From Rubrivivax sp. (GTDB lineage: Bacteria > Pseudomonadota > Gammaproteobacteria > Burkholderiales > Burkholderiaceae_C), in the NCBI GenBank assembly GCA_016789955.1, contig JAEUPB010000026.1:1-40587 (forward strand): a DNA stretch of 40,587 bases, in the 5' to 3' direction. Positions 9,710-19,358 of the stretch are shown one piece after another. Made by a program: the position numbers and the translations under genes. The notes under the pieces are model-generated. The model saw only the letters and a program-made list of their open reading frames with translations. It was not told the DNA's origin and did no database searches. Numbering within the stretch: position 1 is the stretch's first letter; each line of letters starts with the position of its first letter.

Positions 9710-12175
9710 CTAGTGCAGCCAGCGCCTCAGCATCTGCATCAGCGTCGGCGGATCGAAGGGCTTGCCGAGGAAGTCGTTCATGCCCGCTTCGAGACAGGCG
9801 CGCCGGTCGTCGTCGAAGGCGTTGGCGGTGAGGGCGACGATCGGGGTGTGGGCGTGGCGGGCCGTGCTGCGGATGCGCCGCGTGGCTTCGAGCCCGTTCA
9901 TGCGCGGCATCTGCACGTCCATCAGGATCAGGTCGTAGTCGGCCTCCTCGGCCATGGCCACGGCTTCCTCGCCGTCGGCGGCCACATCGACCACGTGCCC
10001 GTCCTGGCTGAGCAGGGCCTGGGCGATGAGGCGGTTGACCGCATCGTCCTCGACGAGCAGCAGCTTTTGCGGCGGCAGGGCCGGCACGACCTCGGCCCCG
10101 GGCGGGGCCGTGCTGACGGGGCTTTCGCCGCCGGGCCCGGCCGGCGCCTTCTCCAGCCAGGCGGTGAACCAGAAGCGGCTGCCCCGGCCGGGCTGGCTCT
10201 CCGCACCGGCGTCGCCGCCCATGGCCCGGGCCAGCCGGCGCGTGATGGCCAGGCCCAGGCCGGTTCCGCCGTGCGCGCGCGTCAGCGAGTTGTCGGCCTG
10301 CTCGAAGGGGCGGAACAGGCGCTCCAGCACCTCCGGCGCGATGCCCACGCCACTGTCGACGACGGAGAACTCCAGCAGCACGCGGCGCTCCTCTTCGCGC
10401 AGCACGTGTACGCGCAGCCGGATGTGGCCGGACGGGGTGAAGCTGACCGCGTTGGCCGCGTAGTTCAGCAGCGCCTGCTGCAGGCGCGTGGTGTCGCCCA
10501 GCAGCGGCACGTCGGGCTGCTGGATCTCGGTGTCGAGGTGCAGGCCCTTGGCCTCGGCGCGGTCGCGCACCAGGGTGGCCACGTCGGAGACCAAGGTCGG
10601 CAGCGAGACGCGGGCGATCGACAACTCGAAGCGGTCGGCGTCGATCTTCGACAGGTCCAGGATGGCATTGATCACGCGCAGCAGGTGCCCCGAGGCCGAC
10701 TGCACCTGGTCCAGCCGCATCGCCTGTTCGGGGCTCACCCCGGAGCGCCGGATCAGGTGGACCATGCCGGTGATGACGTTCAGCGGCGTGCGGATCTCAT
10801 GCGACATGTTGGCCAGGAACGAACTCTTGGCACGGTTGGCCTGGTCGGCCGCATCCTTGGCCCGGCTGAGCTCGCGCGTGCGTTCCTCGATCAGCTGCTC
10901 GAGGCCGTACCGATAGCGTTCCAGCTCGAGCTCGGTGCGGCGGCGCTGGCTGATGTCGCGGATGGCGCTCACGCGCAGCGTGCCGTCCACCGCCGGCAGC
11001 GGGCTGGCCGTGACCTCCACCGGGACGCTCTGGCCATCGGCGCGCACCGCCTGCGCCGGGGCCGCGGACAGGGCCGAGCCCGGCTCGACGCTCTGCAGCA
11101 GGCTCGGCAGGCTGCATCGCAGCAGGCTGTCCCGGTCGCGGCCGAACAGGCTCACGGCCTGCGAGTTCACGCGCAGCACGCGACCGGCTTCGTCACTGAC
11201 CAGCATCGCATCGGGCGCCGCCTCGAGCAGCGCGGCCAGCTCGCGCTCCGAAGCCTGGGCCCGGCGTTGCGCTCGGGCGGTCTGTCGCAGCCGGCGCTCG
11301 AGCAGGCGAAACAGCAGCAGCACCACCACCGCGAGCGCGAAGAAGCCGCCGCGCAGCCACCAACGCTCGGGCGCGTGCGGTGGCCAGCCGCCCTGGGGAA
11401 TGGCACCGATCTGCCACTGGCCTTGCGGCAGCGGCACCTCGGTGATGACCGGCGCCTGCGCGAACAGCGACTCCTGGCCGAAGAAGGTGGCGCCCTGGGC
11501 GCCCAGGGCGTCCTTGCCGCGCAGGGCAATCTCCAGCCCCTGGTCGGCTCGGCCCGGCCCGGCCAGGCGCGCCGTGGCGAAGAGACGGTCGACGTCGATC
11601 ACCGCCGACACCAGGCCCCAGAAGCGGCCCTCGGGGTCCCCCGGCGCCGGCAGGAAGATGGGCATGCGGATGATGACCCCGGTGCCGCCCTGCACCAGGG
11701 CCAGCGGCCCGGCGATGACGATCTTCCGGGTGCGCCGGGCACGATCGGCGGCCTCGAACTGCGCGGGCGTCGTCCGGTAGTCCAGGCCGATGGCGCGTGC
11801 GTTGCCGGCCAGGGGCACGACGTAGCGCACCACCATGTCGGGCGCCGCAGCGATGTTGCGCAACTGCGTGCGGCCTTCGAGCAGCAGGGGCTGGGCGGCG
11901 GTCTCGAACTCCTGCTGCGTCAGCTCGGGCTTCAGGTGGATCACGCTGACCAGGCCGCGCACCAGCTGCAGGTCGCTGTAGATCGTCGCTTCCAGGCGGC
12001 CGCGCAGCTCGCCGCTGCGTCGCTCGACCTCCGAGCGCACGCCCAGCAGATGGCGCTCGTCGTTGAGCTTCTCCGCGTAGGCGCCGGCCAGCAGCACGAG
12101 CACCACGGGAACCAGTGCGAGCCCGCGCAGCCACCCCATCGGCGGGCTCGAGGCGGTTCCGGGCACGCGCAGCAT
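9710..12175 (-). CDS. Hybrid sensor histidine kinase (CHASE-like sensor, PAS, HisKA, HATPase, REC)
   Basis: The protein has 821 residues. Membrane helices at about 17-33 and 275-291 bracket a periplasmic CHASE-like sensor. A PAS domain (about 310-410) and a coiled linker follow. The dimerisation domain has phospho-acceptor His459 in [14 protein letters not shown]; the ATPase domain has its N-box near Asn571, DSGVGI at 607-612 and GGTGLGLAI at 636-644; the receiver domain has acidic residues in VEDD and phospho-acceptor Asp753 in [11 protein letters not shown]. The receiver is at the C-terminus and there is no Hpt domain, so phosphotransfer to an external Hpt protein is likely. No separate response regulator adjoins it, making it an orphan. 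The ligand is unknown. Confidence 0.93.
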   Translation of the reverse strand: MLRVPGTASSPPMGWLRGLALVPVVLVLLAGAYAEKLNDERHLLGVRSEVERRSGELRGRLEATIYSDLQLVRGLVSVIHLKPELTQQEFETAAQPLLLEGRTQLRNIAAAPDMVVRYVVPLAGNARAIGLDYRTTPAQFEAADRARRTRKIVIAGPLALVQGGTGVIIRMPIFLPAPGDPEGRFWGLVSAVIDVDRLFATARLAGPGRADQGLEIALRGKDALGAQGATFFGQESLFAQAPVITEVPLPQGQWQIGAIPQGGWPPHAPERWWLRGGFFALAVVVLLLFRLLERRLRQTARAQRRAQASERELAALLEAAPDAMLVSDEAGRVLRVNSQAVSLFGRDRDSLLRCSLPSLLQSVEPGSALSAAPAQAVRADGQSVPVEVTASPLPAVDGTLRVSAIRDISQRRRTELELERYRYGLEQLIEERTRELSRAKDAADQANRAKSSFLANMSHEIRTPLNVITGMVHLIRRSGVSPEQAMRLDQVQSASGHLLRVINAILDLSKIDADRFELSIARVSLPTLVSDVATLVRDRAEAKGLHLDTEIQQPDVPLLGDTTRLQQALLNYAANAVSFTPSGHIRLRVHVLREEERRVLLEFSVVDSGVGIAPEVLERLFRPFEQADNSLTRAHGGTGLGLAITRRLARAMGGDAGAESQPGRGSRFWFTAWLEKAPAGPGGESPVSTAPPGAEVVPALPPQKLLLVEDDAVNRLIAQALLSQDGHVVDVAADGEEAVAMAEEADYDLILMDVQMPRMNGLEATRRIRSTARHAHTPIVALTANAFDDDRRACLEAGMNDFLGKPFDPPTLMQMLRRWLH

Positions 12176-12311
12176 GTGTCTGGCATTGTGCGCAGATTCG
12201 AGTGGCGGCCGCCGTGGCGTCCGAGCACCACGTCAGCGTCGCGAGCATCGCCAGCGGTGGAGGCTCGAGCCTGGCCACGTGACGGCAGCGAGACCGCCGC
12301 CGCCCGCGCCG

Positions 12312-13502
12312 CTATGCGGCCGGCAGGCAGGCTTCGACCAGGCGCACCCAGTAGCTCGCCCCGGTCGACAGCACGCGGTCGTTGAAGTCGTAGCTGGGGT
12401 TGTGCACCATGCAGCCGCCTTCCGCGCCCTCGCCGTTGCCGATGAACACGTAGCAGCCCGGCACGCGCTGCAGGAAGAAGGCGAAGTCCTCGCTGGCGCT
12501 GATCGGAGCGGCGTCGGGAATCAGGCCCGCCTCGCCGAGCCACTCCCGCACGACCTCGCGGCAGAACGCGGTCTTCTCGTGATCGTTGTGCAAGGCCGGA
12601 TAGCCGCGCTGGTAGGTCACCTCGGCCCGCGCTCCGAACACGGCCGCCTGCGCGTGCGCGATCTCCGTGACGCGTTGCTGGAGCAGGTCCCGCACCTCGG
12701 GGCGAAACGCGCGCACCGTCAGCCGCAGTTCGGCGGTGTCGGGCAGCACGTTGGGTGCATCGCCGGAGAGGAAGGCTCCCACCGAGACGATCCCGGTGTC
12801 CAGGGGCGGCACGTTGCGCGACACCACCGTCTGCAGCGCCATCACGATGCTCGAACCGGCCACCACCGCGTCCACGGCCGCATGCGGCATGGCCCCATGG
12901 CCGCCCACGCCGCGCACCACGATGTCGACCCGGTCGCCCGCGGCCATCGCGTAGCCGGGCACGATGCCGAAGCGGCCCGCCGGGAGGCCGGGCATGTTGT
13001 GCATGCCGAACATCGCCTCGCAGGGGAACAGCTCGAGGAAGCCGTCGTCGAGCATGCGCTGCGCGCCGGCCTTGCCCTCTTCGGCCGGCTGGAAGACCAG
13101 GTGCACATGGCCGTCGAAGCGGCGCGTCGCGGCCAGGTGGCGCGCCGCCGACAGCAGCATCGCCGTGTGGCCGTCGTGGCCACACGCGTGCATCTTGCCG
13201 AACACCTGGCTCGCCCAGGCCTTGCCGCTGGTCTCGGCGATCGGCAATGCGTCCATGTCGGCACGCAGGCCGATGTGGCGCTCGGCCGACCCCGCGCTCA
13301 GCGTGCCCACGACGCCGGTGCCGCCCAGGCCGCGGTGCACGTCGTATCCCCAACGGGTCAGGCGTTCGGCCACCAGGTCGGCGGTGGCCACCTCTTCGTA
13401 GGCCAGTTCGGGCCGGGCGTGGATCTGGCGGCGGATCGCCACCATCTCTTCCTCGTGGGCTCGAACGCCTTCGAGCGCGGGCAGCGGTAGAGATGCGGTC
13501 AT
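12312..13502 (-). CDS. M20 family metallopeptidase/amidohydrolase (hippurate hydrolase type)
   Basis: This 396-residue enzyme has the M20D signatures RADMDALPI (80-88), MHACGHDGHTAM (104-115, metal ligands Cys107 and His109), FQPAEEG (138-143, catalytic and metal Glu141/142) and the late ISASEDFAFFLQ. The family removes N-acyl groups from amino acids (hippurate, N-acetyl or indole-acetyl conjugates) in the cytoplasm using two metal ions. Length is normal. It lies on the same strand 136 bases upstream of the sensor kinase and is divergent from the DUF1428 gene. The exact substrate cannot be told. Confidence 0.92.
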   Translation of the reverse strand: MTASLPLPALEGVRAHEEEMVAIRRQIHARPELAYEEVATADLVAERLTRWGYDVHRGLGGTGVVGTLSAGSAERHIGLRADMDALPIAETSGKAWASQVFGKMHACGHDGHTAMLLSAARHLAATRRFDGHVHLVFQPAEEGKAGAQRMLDDGFLELFPCEAMFGMHNMPGLPAGRFGIVPGYAMAAGDRVDIVVRGVGGHGAMPHAAVDAVVAGSSIVMALQTVVSRNVPPLDTGIVSVGAFLSGDAPNVLPDTAELRLTVRAFRPEVRDLLQQRVTEIAHAQAAVFGARAEVTYQRGYPALHNDHEKTAFCREVVREWLGEAGLIPDAAPISASEDFAFFLQRVPGCYVFIGNGEGAEGGCMVHNPSYDFNDRVLSTGASYWVRLVEACLPAA

Positions 13503-13630
13503 GGCGGCGGTGTCGACGGCGGCGTACGCCAGGAGATGCGGAGCCGGGATTCTGCAACCGCGGGTCCGGCCGGACCTTCGCGTCGCCGGCCGTGCCGGCA
13601 GTCACCCGGGATCTACAGACAGGAGTGCAG

Positions 13631-13996
13631 ATGTCCTACATCGACGGTTTCGTGATCGCGGTCCCCACCGCCAACAAGCAGAACTTCATCGAGCACGCGC
13701 GCCAGCTCGATCCGATCTCCTCGAACTGGGCGCCCTCCGCGTGATCGAGGGCTGGGGCGACGACGTGCCCGACGGCAAGGTCACCGACTTCCGCCGCGCG
13801 GTGCAGGCCGCCGCCGAGGAGACGGTGGCCTTCTCGTGGGTCGAGTGGCCGGACAAGGCCACGCGCGACGCGGCCATGAAGGATGATGGAAGACCCGCGC
13901 ATGGATCCGTGCGCTCCGGGCAACCCGCCCATGCCCTTCGACGGCAAGCGCATGATCTTCGGCGGCTTCGTGCCGGTGGTCGAAGTGAAGGCTTGA
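13631..13996 (+). pseudogene. DUF1428 (YbaA-like) gene with two compensating frameshifts
   Basis: Translation begins MSYIDGFVIAVPTANKQNF after a good AGGAG at 13621-13625. The family sequence then jumps frame at about 13715-13722 (one base apparently missing, so LELGALRVIEGWGDDVPDG is in frame -1). It jumps back at about 13879-13883, where MMEDPRMDP through MPFDGKRMIFGGFVPVVEV resumes the original frame to TGA 13994-13996. Patched together it is a complete DUF1428 protein of about 121 residues. As written, the first frame stops at 13742-13744. The net length change is a multiple of three. Two consensus errors or genuine decay would look the same. The family is a small dimeric alpha/beta protein of unknown role. 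Confidence 0.85.
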
Positions 13997-14166
13997 GCGG
14001 CGGGGCGGCGCCCCGGGGGAATGGCCGCCGGCCGCTGCCCCGGGGAGTACAGTCGACGCCCCATGGGGCGCGCTGGCATGTGACACCGCCCTGCCACGAG
14101 GTGCTTGAAGCGCCACCGGCGGAAGCGTCGCCCCTGACGGGCCAAGTCCAAGAGCGGAGTTGTCCC

Positions 14167-15231
14167 TTGTCCTCGACGATTCGATCCGATCCCCCGGCTG
14201 CCGATGCGGCCCCCGCACCCGTGGACCGACCGGCCGCCGATGCGCCGGCCTCACCGGCCGCCTACAACGCGGAGCATGCCGAGCTTCAGCGGCAGGGCGC
14301 CAAGGCGGCCGTCCGCGGGGAAGCGCGGGAGTCGAACCCGATGCTCGACGAGATCAACCGGCCGGTCTCGACCGGCGAGAGCCAGCAGGTGTGGTCGGGT
14401 CGGCGAGACGCGTGGGAGAGCGGCCACAGCTCGCAGCAAGTGCCGCAGGTCCTGCCCGTCGGCACCGCGCGTGGCAGCGCGGCCAACGATCGCACCCCGG
14501 ACGAGGCGAGCCTCGGTGTCACGCGCGTGCTGACCTACGCGGGCTCCCAGGGCCTCACCGCGGCCAGCGGTTTCTACTTCGAGCGCGACGGCCGCCTGTA
14601 CCTCGTCACCAGCCGACATGTGCTGTTCGACGGCCCGAGCGGCCATGCGCCCGACCGCATCGAGATCGACGTGCATACCGACCTGCGCGACCTGACCCGG
14701 ATGGCCACAGTGTCGATCCTCTTGTACCGCGACGGGGTGGCCGCGTGGCACCAGGCCCGCGATGGCGGCGGGGAGGTGGACGTGGCGGTGCTCGAGCTCG
14801 ACCGCGAGAAGATGCCGGCAGGCAGCCCCCTGCGCACCTTCGGGCCGCAGCACCTCGCGACCGGGTTCGATTCGTTCGATGTCGGCAGCCGTCTCGCCAT
14901 CCCCGGCTTCCCGCTCGGGTTCTACGACACCCTGCACCACCTGCCGGTGGTGCGCCAGGCGAGCATCGCTTCGCACTACGGTGTCCGCTTCCAGGGGCTC
15001 GGCTACTTCCTCACCGATGCCCGCATGCACCGCGGCAGCAGCGGCTCGCCGGTGCTGGCGCCCGTCCCGGGCGACGGCGGCGACCAGCCGCGCTGGTGCC
15101 TGCTGGGCGTGCATTCGAGCCGCATGGAGATGGCGTCGCGCGATGCCGTGCAGGACGAGTCGCTGGGCCTGAACTGCGCCTGGTACGCCGACGTGCTGAT
15201 GGCCCTGACGGAATCCCTCGACGCGCGTTGA
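14167..15231 (+). CDS. Trypsin-like serine peptidase, apparently cytoplasmic
   Basis: The protein has 354 residues. The chymotrypsin-fold domain occupies about 120-350 with the triad His in TSRHVLFDG, Asp in GEVDVAVLELD and Ser in MHRGSSGSPVL. The first 100 residues are Pro/Ala/Glu-rich and look disordered, with no signal peptide or membrane helix, which is unusual for this fold. I start at TTG 14167 because GGAG at 14156-14159 is seven bases upstream and no better start occurs nearby; GTG 14221 is an alternative. It stands alone. The region 13997-14166 upstream shows nothing recognisable. The 3' 229 bases are also open on the minus strand as the tail of a small membrane-protein gene. The substrate is unknown. 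Confidence 0.8.
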   Translation: MSSTIRSDPPAADAAPAPVDRPAADAPASPAAYNAEHAELQRQGAKAAVRGEARESNPMLDEINRPVSTGESQQVWSGRRDAWESGHSSQQVPQVLPVGTARGSAANDRTPDEASLGVTRVLTYAGSQGLTAASGFYFERDGRLYLVTSRHVLFDGPSGHAPDRIEIDVHTDLRDLTRMATVSILLYRDGVAAWHQARDGGGEVDVAVLELDREKMPAGSPLRTFGPQHLATGFDSFDVGSRLAIPGFPLGFYDTLHHLPVVRQASIASHYGVRFQGLGYFLTDARMHRGSSGSPVLAPVPGDGGDQPRWCLLGVHSSRMEMASRDAVQDESLGLNCAWYADVLMALTESLDAR

Positions 15232-15440
15232 CCGCCGCCGAGCTGCCGCCATCGCCACAGGTTCACCGGCAGCAGCACGAGGTGCAGCACCAGCACCGGC
15301 ATCAGCGCTGCCAGCACGCCGTAGCCGATGAAGGCCAGGTTGGTGCCGACGGCCAGCGCGCGCATCGTGCGCGCCTCGCGGCAGGCGAAGGTCGACACCA
15401 TCAGCGCGGCCGCAACCCAGCCCAGGAGCTCAGGAGGCAT
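15003..15440 (-). CDS. Small multi-helix membrane protein with an antisense-overlapping tail
   Basis: Residues 1-70 (MPPELLGWVAAALMVSTFACRE through LLPVNLWRWRQL) make three hydrophobic helices. They resemble the small YgjV-like or cyclic-nucleotide-domain-associated membrane unit, known as stand-alone proteins of about 80-90 residues or as N-termini of larger ones. The open frame then runs on for about 75 codons of Ser/Arg-rich sequence lying antisense to the protease gene, stopping at 15003. That tail does not look like a folded domain, and a native stop may have been lost. The ATG at 15440 overlaps the preceding PEP-CTERM-like gene by 11 bases; a GTG at 15482 is the other option. Its position suggests co-transcription with that gene and the kinase. 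Confidence 0.55.
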   Translation of the reverse strand: MPPELLGWVAAALMVSTFACREARTMRALAVGTNLAFIGYGVLAALMPVLVLHLVLLPVNLWRWRQLGGGQRASRDSVRAISTSAYQAQFRPSDSSCTASRDAISMRLECTPSRHQRGWSPPSPGTGASTGEPLLPRCMRASVRK

Positions 15441-16365
15441 ATCGGTCCACACGCTGCCGGCCGCCTCCGGTCCTGGCGGCACCGTGCGACAGCAGCGACA
15501 GCAGCCCGAGCAGCAGCAGCGCCGGGGAGGCGGGCAGGTCGATGCGGCCGGCCGGCGCGAGGCTGATCGGCATCTGGCGCCCGCTGTCGAACGCGAGGTA
15601 GGCCGGCCCTGGGGCCGCCGCGGCGCTGGCGCCCGCGGCCAGGAAGCCCGATGCCGCCGCCCGCACGTCGATCAGCTCGATCGAGTACGCCGCCAGGCTG
15701 TCCTCTCCAGAGCCGGCGATCGCGATGTGTGCACGCAGCCAGCCCTCGTCGCTGCTGTCGCGCACCCAGACGTCGCGCGAGCCGATGCCGTCCCACTCGG
15801 TCCCGCAGGCGTCGTAGTGGCTGTTGCGGTTCGGCGCACAGCCGAAGGTGCCGGTGGTGCGGCCGGCGAAGTCGCCGGCGCCGGGCGTGGTGTCGATGTA
15901 CGAGAGGCCATCGAAGTTGCCCAGCCACAGGTTGCGCCCGTTGTACAGGCTCCAGCTCGCTTCCATGCGGAACGCATGCGCGTCGGCCGCACCCGAGTGG
16001 CTGCCGGCGATGCGCCAGGTGAACGTCAGCTCGGTGCCCGCCGCGAGGCCGTGCACCGTGTAGTGAGTGCCGAACGGGTGGCCGGTGCCGGTGTCGGCGG
16101 CGATCGGGAATCCGGCGGTGAGGAAGGGGGGCCAGTTGGGGCCGACCAGCGCACCCAAGACCGTACCCTTCAGCTCGTCGGCCGACGCGGCAGCCACCTG
16201 CCCGTGGGCATCGGTGCCCGCTGCACTCACCGAGTAGCCGGGCGCGCTGTCGTGGCGCACGCCGCCCATCGTCACGTAGGCCGCCTGCGCCGCGCCGAGC
16301 CCGGCAGCCGAGAGCAGCGCCGCCGCGGCAGCGGCGCGAGCAAAGCTTCGGTTCGATCCCTGCAT
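15430..16365 (-). CDS. Secreted PEP-CTERM-like protein (LPASP variant)
   Basis: The 311-residue protein has a clear signal peptide (FARAAAAAALLSAAGLGAAQA, cut near 28). Its long Gly/Thr/Asp/Trp-rich beta-type body contains two close cysteines (FGCAPN and DACGTEW). The C-terminus has LPASPALLLLGLLSLL followed by a basic tail, matching the VPLPA-type exosortase sorting signal rather than the classical PEP motif. The start follows AGGGGA five bases upstream. It lies 141 bases downstream of the Ser/Thr kinase gene on the same strand. The mature domain is not one I can name; it may bind a surface polymer, by analogy with other PEP-CTERM proteins. Confidence 0.75.
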   Translation of the reverse strand: MQGSNRSFARAAAAAALLSAAGLGAAQAAYVTMGGVRHDSAPGYSVSAAGTDAHGQVAAASADELKGTVLGALVGPNWPPFLTAGFPIAADTGTGHPFGTHYTVHGLAAGTELTFTWRIAGSHSGAADAHAFRMEASWSLYNGRNLWLGNFDGLSYIDTTPGAGDFAGRTTGTFGCAPNRNSHYDACGTEWDGIGSRDVWVRDSSDEGWLRAHIAIAGSGEDSLAAYSIELIDVRAAASGFLAAGASAAAAPGPAYLAFDSGRQMPISLAPAGRIDLPASPALLLLGLLSLLSHGAARTGGGRQRVDRYAS

Positions 16366-16506
16366 GTCATCCCCTGTGTCGCCGAACCGGGCACGACATG
16401 CGCCCGCTTGCTGCTAGGAACGAGCCCGGACGGGTCTGTTGGACACGCCGGGCGCCCGCCCCCTACTTCGAGGGAGATGTCCGGTGCCGTCGCGGGTCGG
16501 TGGGGG

Positions 16507-19301
16507 TCAGCGGCCGGCCGCCCGCAACGCGCGCCCGTGCCAGTGCGCGGCCTCGGCCGCCCACGCGGTGTCCGGCCCGGCGTCGCGCCAGTAGCCGTCG
16601 GCCTCGGCGAGCGCGTCGAGCGCCAGGCGCGGCTGGCCGAGCGCCGCTGCAGGCTGGTCGTCAGCACGTCGACCGCCTCGCCGTGGCGGCCGGCCAGCGC
16701 GAGGTTGATGCCGATCTCGATGCGCACGAACAGCCGCTCGCGCTCGGCCAGCGGCGTTGTGCGCACCGCCGCGAGCGCACGCTCGAGCAGCGGCAGCGCC
16801 GCGGCCGGCCGGCCGGCGAGTCGCTCGACGATCGCCCGGTGCAGCAGCGGCCCGGTGAGCGAGATCCGCTCGCTGCGCGATAGCCGTTCGATCACCCCGT
16901 CCAGCTCGCCGGCGGCCTCGTCCAGCCGACCGAGCCAGCCGAGCGCCGCGGCACGCCTCATGCGCAGCGTCAGCTCGCGCTCCAGGCCCACGTAGCGCGG
17001 CCCGCGCTCCACGTCCAGCATCCGGTCGTACAGCGCCCGAGCCGGCTCGCCGCGACGCGCCTGGAGGTGCACGAAGGCCAGCGCGTCCAGCGCCACCAGC
17101 ACATGCGGCTCCTCGGGACCGTGGTGGCCGAGCAGGATGGCGAGCGCCCGGATCGCGTGCGACTCCGCCTCGCGCAGCCGGCCGACCCGCGCGGCCTGCA
17201 CCGCCAGGTTCTGCAGGAACTGCCCGACAGCTGCGGACTGCGGGCCGTAGTTGGCCGCGGCATCCTCCACCGAGCGTTCCATCAACACGAGAGCCTCTTC
17301 GAACTGGTCCGTGAGGGCCAGCTGGCGGGCGAGCAGCTGCCGCTTGTTGACCAGCGCCGGGTGGTGCGGCCGGTCGCCGTAGGCCGTCTCGGCATGGCGC
17401 ACCGCCTCGCGCGCGGCGTCGATGGCCGGGCCCAGCTGCGCCCGGCCGTCGAGCGACACCGCGATGATCTTCATCAGCTCGGCGCGCTCGCCATGCCGGG
17501 CGCCGCCACCCAGGCCGTCGGCGTGCGCGAGCAGGCGGCGCGCGAGGCGTTCCGCGTCGTCGAAGCGACGCTCCGACAGCGCCAGCTCGGCGCCGTGGAT
17601 GCCCGCCTGCAGCAGCAGATCGGGGTGCCGCGCCGGCGCCGCCTCGAGCGCCGGCCACACGCGGTCGTACGCCTCGCGCCAGCGCACGCGGTCGTCCAGC
17701 CCGCGCATCGCGCTCAGGTGCGCGACGCGGGCGCGCAGGGTCTGCGCGTGCCGTTCGCCGTGCAGGGCGAGCGCCTCGGCCAGCGCGTCGTTCGAGGCGC
17801 GCTCGGCGGCCTCCATGTCGTCGACACCGATCAGGCTCTCGGCCAGCACGTTGAGCACCTCGACGCGCTCGGCCGGGTGATCCGCCAGTTCCGTCGCCAC
17901 GCGGCCGTGCGCCCTCACCAGCAGCTGCGCCGCCGACGGCTGGCCACCGGGCCCGACGCCGGGATCGGCCTCGCGGAAGATCGAGGTCACGAAGCCGAGC
18001 GCGCGCTCGGCCCGCTGCTGCTCGGCGCGCGCGACCCCGGCCTGCCACAGCGCGACGCCCGCCCCGCCGACCACCACCAGGGCCATCGCGGAGCCGGTCA
18101 CGACGCCCAGCCGATGGCGGCGCACGAAGCGGCCGGCGCGGTAGCCCAGGCTCTCGGGCTGCGCCGCCACCGGGCGGTGCTGCAGGTGGCGCTCGAGGTC
18201 GTCGATCAGCGCCAGCGCGGTGGCGTAGCGCTGCTCGGGGCGCGGCTTGAGCGCCCGGGCGACGATGGCGTCGAGGTCCCCGCGCAGCGCGGCGCGGCGC
18301 GCGGCCGGCGCCAGCGCGCTCGGGCGCGGCACGTCGGCGCGCAGCACCGCCTCCTCGAGCGCCGCACGCGAGGCGCGCGTCACCGCGTACGGCCGCGCAT
18401 CGGTCAGCAGCTCGAAGAGCACGACGCCCAGCGAGTAGATGTCGCTCGCGGTGCCGAGCGGGCGCCGCAGCACCTGCTCGGGGCTCGCGTACTCGGGCGT
18501 GTACGCACCGCCGGCCTCGCGCGTGAGCTCGGTCTCCTCCGTCATGCCGTCGGCGAGCAGCTTGGCGACCCCGAAATCGAGCAGCCGGACCTCGCCAGCG
18601 GCGGTGACGAGGATGTTGGCCGGCTTCAGGTCGCGGTGCACGACGAGCTGCGCATGCGCGTACGCCACCGCCCGCGCCACCTGCAGGAACAGGTGCAGCC
18701 GCTGGGGCACCGGCAGCGCCCGCTCGCGGCAGTGCACGTCGATGCGCTCGCCCTGGACGTACTCCAGCGCCAGCCACGGCTGGCCGTCGGTGGCCACGCC
18801 GGCGTCGTACAGGCGTGCGATGTTCGGGTGCTCGAGCGTGGCCAGGATCTCGCGCTCGCGCGCCATGCGCTCGGCCAGGCCGGCACGCTTCCACGCGCCG
18901 TGCGGCAGCTTCAGCGCCACCTGGCGACCTTGCAGCAGGTCTGTGCGCTCGGCCAGCCAGACGCTGCCCATGCCGCCGCTGCCGAGTTCGCGGACCAACC
19001 GGTAGGGGCCGACGGTGTCGCCGGGCTGCTCGGCTGCGCTGCCCGGCCGCGGCGCGAACTGGCCGGTCTCCACCTTGGGCAGCGTATCGAGCAGGCGCAC
19101 CGCGGTGGCGGCGTCGGCACCGTCGGCATCGAGCGCATGGGCCAGCAGCGCACGCAGCCGCGGCCCGAGGCCGGCGGCTCGAGCATCGTCCAGCGTCTCC
19201 AGCCAGGCTGCGCGTCGCCCGGGCGGCAGCGCCAGCGCCTCGTCGAGCAGGCTGCGCAGCAGCGCCCATTCGTGCGGCGCGAGCTTGAAGGCCTCGTTCA
19301 T
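16507..19301 (-). CDS. Transmembrane Ser/Thr protein kinase with repeat-rich (TPR-like) domain; frameshift near 3' end
   Basis: The kinase domain spans about 98-375 with glycine loop LGSGGMGSVW, Lys131 in VALKLP, HRDLKPANI (222-230, Asp224), DFG at 242-244 and YASPEQ. A single membrane helix follows (398-418). The remainder of about 510 residues is helical TPR-like repeats, probably extracytoplasmic. Near 16650 the frame must shift by one base (one base apparently missing). Beyond it the alignable end LALDALAEADGYW through GRALRAAGR lies in the other frame and stops at 16507. Unshifted, the frame runs wrongly into the next gene to 16272. Corrected length is about 931 residues. The start at 19301 has GGAGG upstream. 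It follows the ECF sigma gene by 57 bases, the layout of kinase-controlled ECF factors. Confidence 0.85.
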
Positions 19302-19358
19302 GCCGTCCTCCGCGTTCTCGTTGCGGCCCGCCCCCCGGCGCGACCGCAGCACCCGGCG

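Noticed and set aside
9713-12385. Plus-strand open frame of about 890 codons
   Set aside because: Antisense to the hybrid histidine kinase, which has all expected domains; the translation is low-complexity.
16272-16506. Extended C-terminus of the Ser/Thr kinase in the unshifted frame
   Set aside because: Arg/Pro/Thr-rich shadow sequence overlapping the start of the next gene; the family-like C-terminus is in the other frame.
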